A stretch of DNA of 64,000 nucleotides from Palsa-504 sp963787645 (GTDB lineage Bacteria > Actinomycetota > Actinomycetes > Streptosporangiales > Streptosporangiaceae), in NCBI GenBank assembly GCA_963787645.1, contig CAWBDS010000011.1, positions 62,001 to 126,000 of the forward strand, in the 5' to 3' direction. This document shows, in pieces, positions 57,923 to 64,000 of this stretch (positions are counted from its first letter, which is position 1; each line of letters begins with the position of its first letter). Both the position numbers and the translations under genes were made by a program. The notes under the pieces were generated by a model that saw only the letters and a list, made by a program, of their open reading frames with translations, had not been told where the DNA came from and searched no databases.

Positions 57923-58306
57923 GTGTCCGAATGGTGGTCGATAGAGGTCTTCGACGCATCTGAGCTTCCCGCTCGCCGGTGGAAGGACTCTTACCAGGAA
58001 CAGCTCACCGAGGCGGCGCTCAGCAACGGCGCCACCGAGTGGGCGTGGCACGAGCATCGGTACGGTGTCGTGTTCGAGGTCCGGTTCGGCTCCGAGGAGC
58101 AGTGGGAGGTTTTCCGCGCCCTCCCGGCGGTGCGCTCGGCCCTTGACGGCGCCCCCGACCCGGTGAACGGCCTGATAGTTTACCGGGGCCGCGGCGGCAT
58201 GTCGGGACCGCGGAAACCCCGCAGGCCCAAGCCGTCTCCCAGCGCGAGCGCCATGGCTTTGCCCGAGCCGGAACAGGAGCCCGTACTGCGCCTGACCAAC
58301 GCCTGA
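57923..58306 (+). CDS. Conserved actinobacterial hypothetical protein, 127 aa
   Basis: GTG start at 57923 (MSEWWSIEVFDASELPARRW). A compact alpha/beta domain (KDSYQEQLTEAALSNGATEW, RYGVVFEVRFGSEEQWEVFR) is followed by a basic, Pro/Ser-rich tail (RKPRRPKPSPSASA) and a short acidic end. No signal or membrane segment. I recognise it only as a conserved family of unknown function. Divergent from cobS, with 86 bp between the starts. Confidence 0.75.
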   Translation: MSEWWSIEVFDASELPARRWKDSYQEQLTEAALSNGATEWAWHEHRYGVVFEVRFGSEEQWEVFRALPAVRSALDGAPDPVNGLIVYRGRGGMSGPRKPRRPKPSPSASAMALPEPEQEPVLRLTNA

Positions 58307-58385
58307 GGCTGGGCCTGCCTGTCCGCGGCGGCTAGATTCCCATCTCATGGGTGAAGCATCCGACCAGACGGTGCAGGATGGGGGC

Positions 58386-58970
58386 ATGAGGGAAACGCGA
58401 GTCATGACCGAGGGCCTGTGGGCCGCGATCGAGCGAAGCGGCTACTATCCCGGCCTGGTTTCCGATGCGGTCGCTTCCGCGCTCGGGTCGGAACCTGTCA
58501 CCGCCTTTGTCGTTCACCACGACGCGATGTTCGATCCGGGTATGGAGGTGCGTCGCCATATGACGGTGCTCGCGCTGACCCCGACCCGGCTGGTTTACTC
58601 GCACACCGACGAGCATCCGGCCGAGGATCCCGACAGCCGGCCCCGCGCGGAGACCAGCACGGAGGCCATACGGTTCACCCGGATATCTTCCGTGGCCGTG
58701 AGCCGCGTGGTCCCCGACCCGGCGGCCTACATGCCCGGCGTCACCATGCCGTCGGAGGCCATGCTGACCATCGGCTGGAACGTGCTCTCCCACCTGGAGC
58801 TCGAGCCCGCGCACTGCGGCGACGAGAGCTGCGAGGCCGACCACGGCTACCTCGGGACGATCACCGCCGACGATTTCTCGCTGCGGGTGAGCGAGGCCGC
58901 GAACGGCGAGGACGCAGTGCGCCAGCTGCTGGCTTTCGCGCGGGAACTCGCCGACGCCACCGCCGGATAA
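58386..58970 (+). CDS. DUF5998 family protein
   Basis: 194 aa from ATG 58386, which is preceded by GGATGGGGG; a longer start at 58347 has no ribosome-binding site. Conserved blocks RVMTEGLWAAIERSGYYPGL, LVYSHTDEHPAEDPDSRPRA, CGDESCEADHGYLGTITADD and LSLRVSEAANGEDAVRQL identify the DUF5998 family found beside the phosphodiesterase gene in many actinomycetes. Function unknown; the CGDESC...DH motif could bind a metal. Confidence 0.8.
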   Translation: MRETRVMTEGLWAAIERSGYYPGLVSDAVASALGSEPVTAFVVHHDAMFDPGMEVRRHMTVLALTPTRLVYSHTDEHPAEDPDSRPRAETSTEAIRFTRISSVAVSRVVPDPAAYMPGVTMPSEAMLTIGWNVLSHLELEPAHCGDESCEADHGYLGTITADDFSLRVSEAANGEDAVRQLLAFARELADATAG

Positions 58971-59094
58971 CGCGGGGTCGTTTTGCCGCTGCCGACGGTC
59001 CGGTGGCACGATGTTCCGGCAAGGCGCGTTGGGCACGGCGGCAGGGTGCCCGGACGCTGAGAGGCACCCACGAGTAGCAGGTGAGGATTTCCGT

Positions 59095-60240
59095 ATGACG
59101 CTGGAGCCGAGACATCCTCCGACCGTGCCGTCCTACGGGACGGCGACCCTGGCTGACCTGTCATCGTCGATCCTCGCCTCCCTTGATCCAGAATCACCCG
59201 GATCGCAGAACGTCCTCGGCCTGCCGTCCGCGCAGCGTGCCTGCCTGCTGATCGTGGACGGGCTGGGGTGGAACCTGCTTCGCGACCATCCGGCCGCCGC
59301 GCCGTTCCTGTCCGAGCTGGCCCGGGACGCCAGGCCGATCACGGCCGGGTTCCCGTCCACCACCGTGACCAGCCTCGGCTCGCTGTGTACCGGGGTCCCG
59401 CCCGGTCGGCACGGGATACTGGGCTATCAGGTCATCATTCCCGGCGAGAACCGCCTGCTCAACGGCCTGCGCTGGGATTCGAGGGTGGATCCTCGCCGGT
59501 GGCAGGCGCGGCCCACGATCTACGAGCGGGCCGCCGCGGCCGGCATCGCCGCCGTGCACGTCGCGCAGGGCTCCTTCCGCGGCACCGGCCTGACCGAGGC
59601 CACCATGCGCGGTGCGGACTACTGGCCCGCGGACAGCATGGGCGCCCTGGCCGCGCAGGCCGCCGCGGCGCTGGCCGAGAACGGGCGCGTGCTGGTGACG
59701 GTGTACCACGGTGACCTGGACGGGACCGGGCACGCGTTCGGCGTGGCCTCGGAAGCCTGGTACAACCAGCTGGCGCACGTCGACAAGCTGGCCGAACAGC
59801 TCGCGGGCGCGCTGCCGTCCGGCACCCACCTGTACGTGACCGCGGACCATGGCATGGTGGACATCGGGCCCGAGGACCGGATCGACGTGGACCTCATGCC
59901 GCAGCTGCGAGCCGGGGTGGCCCTGCTCGGCGGCGAACCGCGGGCCAGGCACGTGTACGCGCGGTCCGGCGCCGCCCCGGATGTGCTGGCCACCTGGCGG
60001 GGGGTGCTGGGCGACCGGGCCTGGGTGCTGGCCAGGGACGAGGCCATCAAGGAGGGCTGGTTCGGCCCGGTGGACGCCGCGCTGGCCGACCGGATCGGCG
60101 ATGTGGTGGCCGCCGCCACCGGATGCTTCGCCGTGGTGGCCACCGAGACGGAGCCGAGGGAATCGGCACTCACCGGGATGCACGGGTCGCTCACCCCGTC
60201 CGAGCAGTTCGTTCCGGCGCTCACCTTCAGCGCCCGGTGA
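59095..60240 (+). CDS. Alkaline phosphatase superfamily nucleotide pyrophosphatase/phosphodiesterase
   Basis: 381 aa from ATG 59095. Metal and nucleophile residues of the superfamily: first Asp in ACLLIVDGLGWNLLRDH; nucleophile Thr in GFPSTTVTSLGSLCTGVPPG; YHGDLDGTGHAFGVASEAWY with metal Asp/His; TADHGMVDIGPEDRIDVDL with the last Asp-His pair. No signal peptide, so probably cytoplasmic. Substrates of this type include nucleotide sugars or phosphodiesters. It usually follows the DUF5998 gene, as here (124 bp gap). Confidence 0.88.
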   Translation: MTLEPRHPPTVPSYGTATLADLSSSILASLDPESPGSQNVLGLPSAQRACLLIVDGLGWNLLRDHPAAAPFLSELARDARPITAGFPSTTVTSLGSLCTGVPPGRHGILGYQVIIPGENRLLNGLRWDSRVDPRRWQARPTIYERAAAAGIAAVHVAQGSFRGTGLTEATMRGADYWPADSMGALAAQAAAALAENGRVLVTVYHGDLDGTGHAFGVASEAWYNQLAHVDKLAEQLAGALPSGTHLYVTADHGMVDIGPEDRIDVDLMPQLRAGVALLGGEPRARHVYARSGAAPDVLATWRGVLGDRAWVLARDEAIKEGWFGPVDAALADRIGDVVAAATGCFAVVATETEPRESALTGMHGSLTPSEQFVPALTFSAR

Positions 60241-61256
60241 CCGCCCCGCATACCGTGACCCGGCCCCGGTAAACAAAGGGTTAATAGACGGCGGGACCAA
60301 TTCTGGCCCGTCAGGTCGTGGCCGAAGCTGTGGTGCCGGTTCTCGCCGTCCAGGGTGAATCCGGCCCGCTGGTAAATCCGCCTGGCGTCGGCGAGCACGT
60401 CGTTGGTCCACAGGGTGATCCCGGAATACCCGGCCCGGCGGGCGAAGCGGAGCACCTCGTCCACCAGCCGGGAACCGATGCCCAGGCCCCGCGCCCAGGG
60501 TTCCACGAGCAGCAGCCGCAGCCGCGCGGTGGTCTGGTTCTCGCGCACGCAGAACACGCAGGCCGCCCGGGTGCCGTCGACCTCGGCGATCCAGGCCGCT
60601 TCCGCCGCCGGGTCCCGGTGTTCCAGGTAGTCGGCGACGATCCTGGCCACCAGCGCCTCGTATGAGCTGTCCCAGCCGAACTCCTCCGCGTACACCGCCG
60701 CGTTCCGCTGCACCACCCAGCCCATGTCACCGGCCCGCGGCTCCCGGAGCACGTAGCCGCGCGGACGTGGCGACTCGGTGAGGATCTCGGTGATCACCCG
60801 CATGGCCTCCAGCAGCCTGCGGCGGTCTTCGTCACGGACGCCGGCCAGCATGCCGCTGGTCTGCTCGGCCGACCGGGCGTCCAGCCGGGCCACGGCGGCG
60901 CGGCCGGTCCCGGTCAGCCGGATGACCTGGCGTCGCCCGTCCGCGGCCGAGCGTTCCTTGCTGATCAGGCCGTCGGCTTCGAACCGGGCCAGGATGCGGC
61001 TCAGATAGCCCGCGTCGATGTCGACCGTGTGCCGCAACTCGGTGACCTCGCTGGCATCGCGCCGCGCCAGCTCGAACAGCAGCCTGGCCTCGGTCAACGA
61101 GTAGGGGCTGCCCAGGTACTTGCCGCGCAGCAACCCGATCACGTTGGTGTAGAACCGGTTGAACTCCCGGACCGCGGCCACTACCCCTTCGTCCCCTTCG
61201 TCCACTGTCTCCGCGGAGCCCCGGTCCACGGCGGACGCCTCAGCCAGCTCGCTCAT
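59619..61256 (-). CDS. MarR-GNAT fusion regulator; frame has no stop at the expected end
   Basis: From ATG 61256 (GGGGAG upstream). Residues 1-145: MarR winged helix (REFNRFYTNVIGLLRGKYLG, LTEARLLFELARRDASEVTE, SRILARFEADGLISKERSAA). Residues 155-320: GNAT acetyltransferase (ARLRLLLVEPWARGLGIGSR, LVDEVLRFARRAGYSGITLW, YQRAGFTLDGENRHHSFGHD). Family members end about there, near 60290. The frame here continues for over 200 residues, antisense to the phosphodiesterase gene (60240 leftwards). A missing stop by small indel near 60285 is more likely than a real extension. Such fusions are stand-alone regulators that may acetylate small molecules. Divergent from the aldo/keto reductase. Confidence 0.85.
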   Translation of the reverse strand: MSELAEASAVDRGSAETVDEGDEGVVAAVREFNRFYTNVIGLLRGKYLGSPYSLTEARLLFELARRDASEVTELRHTVDIDAGYLSRILARFEADGLISKERSAADGRRQVIRLTGTGRAAVARLDARSAEQTSGMLAGVRDEDRRRLLEAMRVITEILTESPRPRGYVLREPRAGDMGWVVQRNAAVYAEEFGWDSSYEALVARIVADYLEHRDPAAEAAWIAEVDGTRAACVFCVRENQTTARLRLLLVEPWARGLGIGSRLVDEVLRFARRAGYSGITLWTNDVLADARRIYQRAGFTLDGENRHHSFGHDLTGQNWSRRLLTLCLPGPGHGMRGGHRALKVSAGTNCSDGVSDPCIPVSADSLGSVSVATTAKHPVAAATTSPIRSASAASTGPNQPSLMASSLASTQARSPSTPRQVASTSGAAPDRAYTCLARGSPPSRATPARSCGMRSTSIRSSGPMSTMPWSAVTYRWVPDGSAPASCSASLSTCASWLYQASEATPNACPVPSRSPWYTVTSTRPFSASAAAACAARAPMLSAGQ

Positions 61257-61271
61257 CTCACTCCCCATATC

Positions 61272-61286
61272 GTTGCCTAAGTCAAC
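61272..61286. promoter_or_regulatory. Candidate MarR operator in the divergent promoter
   Basis: GTTGcCTaAGtCAAC, an imperfect 15-bp palindrome (two mismatched pairs plus the centre), between the MarR-GNAT start and the aldo/keto reductase. It lies in an unusually AT-rich 100-bp gap. Position and symmetry fit autoregulation plus control of the reductase. Confidence 0.5.
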
Positions 61287-61357
61287 TTTACTCCTGCTCT
61301 TGGCAAGAATAATAGAATGAGAGCGTCAGCACTATCAGAGGTCGGAGGGTGACACGG

Positions 61358-62416
61358 ATGCGGATGCGGACGCTCGGCGGTACCGGGATCAAGGTCAGCT
61401 CGTACTGTCTCGGCGCGATGATGTTCGGCGCCTGGGGGAATCCCGACCACGAGGACAGCGTCCGGATCATCCACGCGGCGCTGGACGGCGGCATCAACTT
61501 CATCGACACCGCGGACGTGTACTCGGGCGGGGAGTCCGAGGAGATCGTCGGCCAGGCGCTGCGCGGCCGCCGGGACGACGTGGTGCTCGCCACCAAGGCC
61601 CATTCCCCCATGGGCGCCGACGTCAACATGCGCGGCAACTCGCGGCGCTGGATCGTGCGCGAGGTGGAGAACAGCCTTGGCCGCCTGCAGACCGACTACA
61701 TCGACCTGTACCAGATGCACCGCCCGGACCCGGACACCGACGTCGACGAGACCCTGTCCGCGCTTTCCGACCTGGTGCGCAGCGGCAAGGTGCGCGCGAT
61801 CGGCTCCTCCACGTTCCCCGCCGAGCAGATCGTCGAGGCACAGTGGGTCGCTCGCGATCGCGGCCACGAGCGGTTCCGCTGCGAGCAGCCGCCCTACTCG
61901 ATCCTGGTCCGCGGCATCGAGGGGTCGGTGCTGCCGACCTGCCAGAAGTACGGCATGGGCGTGATCGCGTGGAGCCCGCTGGCCGGCGGCTGGCTGACCG
62001 GCCGGATCCGCAAGGACACCGACGTGGACATGACCAAGGGCCGCGCGCAGCGGCTGCCGCAGCGCTTCGACCCGGCGCTGCCGGGAAACGTGGCCAAGCT
62101 CGACGCGGTCGAGGAGCTCATCAAGATCGCCGCCGACGCGGGATGCTCACTGACCCACCTGGCGCTGGCGTTCGTGGTCGCCCATCCGGGCGTGACGTCC
62201 GCCATCATCGGGCCGCGGACCATGGACCAGCTGACCGACCTGCTGGCGGCCGCGGGCACGGCGCTGGACGACGACGTGCTTGACCGCATCGACCAGGTCG
62301 TGCCGCCGGGCGTGACGCTGAACCCGGCCGACGCCGGCTGGCAGCCGCCCGTGCTCACCGAACCCGCCCTGAAGGACGCGCGCCGCCGCCCCCAGGCTGA
62401 CCGGGCCGCCGCCTAG
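61358..62416 (+). CDS. Aldo/keto reductase
   Basis: 352 aa from ATG 61358 (GGAGG eight bases before); GTG 61349 is an alternative. TIM-barrel NADPH-dependent reductase. The catalytic tetrad is visible: Asp and Tyr in INFIDTADVYSGGESEEIVG, Lys in VVLATKAHSPMG, and His in DLYQMHRPDPDTDVDETL. Cofactor-binding end: HPGVTSAIIGPRTMDQLTDL. It reduces aldehydes or ketones; no specific substrate can be read. The divergent MarR-GNAT gene with its candidate operator suggests induction by a toxic compound. Confidence 0.93.
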   Translation: MRMRTLGGTGIKVSSYCLGAMMFGAWGNPDHEDSVRIIHAALDGGINFIDTADVYSGGESEEIVGQALRGRRDDVVLATKAHSPMGADVNMRGNSRRWIVREVENSLGRLQTDYIDLYQMHRPDPDTDVDETLSALSDLVRSGKVRAIGSSTFPAEQIVEAQWVARDRGHERFRCEQPPYSILVRGIEGSVLPTCQKYGMGVIAWSPLAGGWLTGRIRKDTDVDMTKGRAQRLPQRFDPALPGNVAKLDAVEELIKIAADAGCSLTHLALAFVVAHPGVTSAIIGPRTMDQLTDLLAAAGTALDDDVLDRIDQVVPPGVTLNPADAGWQPPVLTEPALKDARRRPQADRAAA

Positions 62417-62433
62417 CCGCGGCTGGCCTCGGG

Positions 62434-62973
62434 TCAGCGCGCTCGGGGCTGCTTGGGCGGCCCGGGTTCGGGGGGCGGCGGAGGCGAGGGAATGGCGCCG
62501 ACGTCGGGCGCGGTTTCCGGCCACACCAGCAGGACGGGACAGGGGGCGTGGTCGACGACGAAGCGGGCCGCCTTGCCCAGGCTCTTGGGGCCGAGCCGGG
62601 ACAGGTCGCCGTCCCGCGCCATGATCAGGAGATCCGCGTCCGCGCAGGCACGCACCACGGCCCGTTCGGTAAATCCATGAATTTCCAGCCTTTCGCACCT
62701 GCGCCCGAGCCTGCGTTCAGCGGCATCCAGAAGCTCGCGCGCCGCGGCCGCGGCCATCTCGTCGAGCCTGCTGCCCGGGTCACGGCTGCCCCGGCCGAAC
62801 AGCCCCAGGTGGGCGCCGTGCGCCGCCTCTGGCGCCTCGGCCGGGGTGACGTGCACCAAGGTGAATTCCGCGCCCGCGGGCGCCAGGCTGAGGGCCGCGT
62901 CCACGCTGGCCCGCCACGTCCCCTCCAAAACCCAGATATATACCGAACGTACCGTGGTCTCACTTACCGTCAC
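62434..62973 (-). CDS. Universal stress protein (UspA domain)
   Basis: 179 aa from GTG 62973, with GGAGG nine bases upstream; this start overlaps nothing and lies 5 bp from the stop of the upstream permease. UspA alpha/beta fold: TVRSVYIWVLEGTWRASVDA, GAEFTLVHVTPAEAPEA, ACADADLLIMARDGDL and GKAARFVVDHAPCPVLLVWP. The ATP-loop glycines are only partly kept (GDLSRLGPKSLG). A Pro-rich C-terminal tail (PSPPPPPEPGPPKQP) is unusual. Coupled to the permease gene, so it may regulate that transporter, as in other Usp-transporter pairs. Confidence 0.85.
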   Translation of the reverse strand: MTVSETTVRSVYIWVLEGTWRASVDAALSLAPAGAEFTLVHVTPAEAPEAAHGAHLGLFGRGSRDPGSRLDEMAAAAARELLDAAERRLGRRCERLEIHGFTERAVVRACADADLLIMARDGDLSRLGPKSLGKAARFVVDHAPCPVLLVWPETAPDVGAIPSPPPPPEPGPPKQPRAR

Positions 62974-62978
62974 CTTGG

Positions 62979-64000
<1,022 letters not shown>

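Noticed and set aside
57024..57959. B12 riboswitch or other cob genes beside cobS
   Set aside because: The 86-bp gap upstream of cobS is too short for a cobalamin riboswitch, and no neighbouring gene is a cobalamin enzyme.

Overview
The window is about 70% GC, uses many GTG starts and GC-rich third codon positions, and carries actinobacterial marker genes (lsr2, GlnR-type operators, DUF4191, DUF5998, ECF41 sigma factors). It is a chromosomal segment of a large-genome filamentous actinomycete. Streptosporangiales or a relative is my inference; no rRNA or tRNA is present to settle it.

Layout. 0-5.3 kb: a broken GNAT acetyltransferase, a short ORF that joins a metallo-beta-lactamase N-terminus to a CoA-transferase C-terminus, a two-SIS-domain sugar isomerase-like protein, a divergent methionyl-tRNA synthetase paralogue, and a two-gene unit of unknown function (142 aa plus a 41-aa zinc ribbon). 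5.6-6.4 kb: an IS remnant with inverted ends next to an integrase C-terminal fragment. 6.4-10.9 kb: core genes glnA (with a full four-element GlnR box upstream), an RDD membrane protein, DUF4191, lipA and lipB. 10.9-21 kb: a membrane protein, an ECF41 sigma - epimerase - ECF41 sigma - intradiol dioxygenase cluster with two exact ECF41-type promoters, a spermidine-synthase-like membrane protein, and a tandem pair of GT-C-like membrane glycosyltransferases. 21.1-26.7 kb: pepA, lpd, sucB and a TIGR01777 epimerase. lpd and sucB supply E3 and E2 of 2-oxoacid dehydrogenases, and lipA/lipB make the lipoyl cofactor those enzymes need.

26.7-32.9 kb: a divergent signalling/export locus (DUF4097 protein and histidine kinase on minus; ABC ATPase, FtsX permease and LuxR regulator on plus), every gene of which is interrupted by frameshifts. 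32.9-38.2 kb: a secreted phospholipase C-like phosphoesterase, two membrane proteins and a DUF222/HNH nuclease. 38.2-43.6 kb: an accessory patch with an ISL3 transposase fragment, a Tat-exported GH2 glycosidase with a ricin-type lectin domain, an integrase C-terminal fragment and a 21-bp tandem repeat. 43.7-52.7 kb: two further sets of ABC transporter plus NarL-type two-component system, all on minus. 52.7-64 kb: peptidase S51, a YqeY-domain protein, lsr2, an AidB-like acyl-CoA dehydrogenase, cobS, two conserved actinobacterial proteins, a nucleotide pyrophosphatase-like phosphodiesterase, a MarR-GNAT fusion divergent from an aldo/keto reductase, a universal stress protein and an SLC13/ArsB-type permease cut by the right edge.

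Sequence quality matters for reading this window. At least thirty genes or gene segments continue in a shifted frame with intact family motifs. In twelve of fourteen junctions where I worked out the offset, it equals one missing base. This points to uncorrected single-base deletions in GC-rich runs rather than widespread gene decay. Genes called 'frameshifted' below should be read with that in mind. The most interesting regulatory observations are the two ECF41 promoters, the glnA GlnR box, and the candidate MarR operator.
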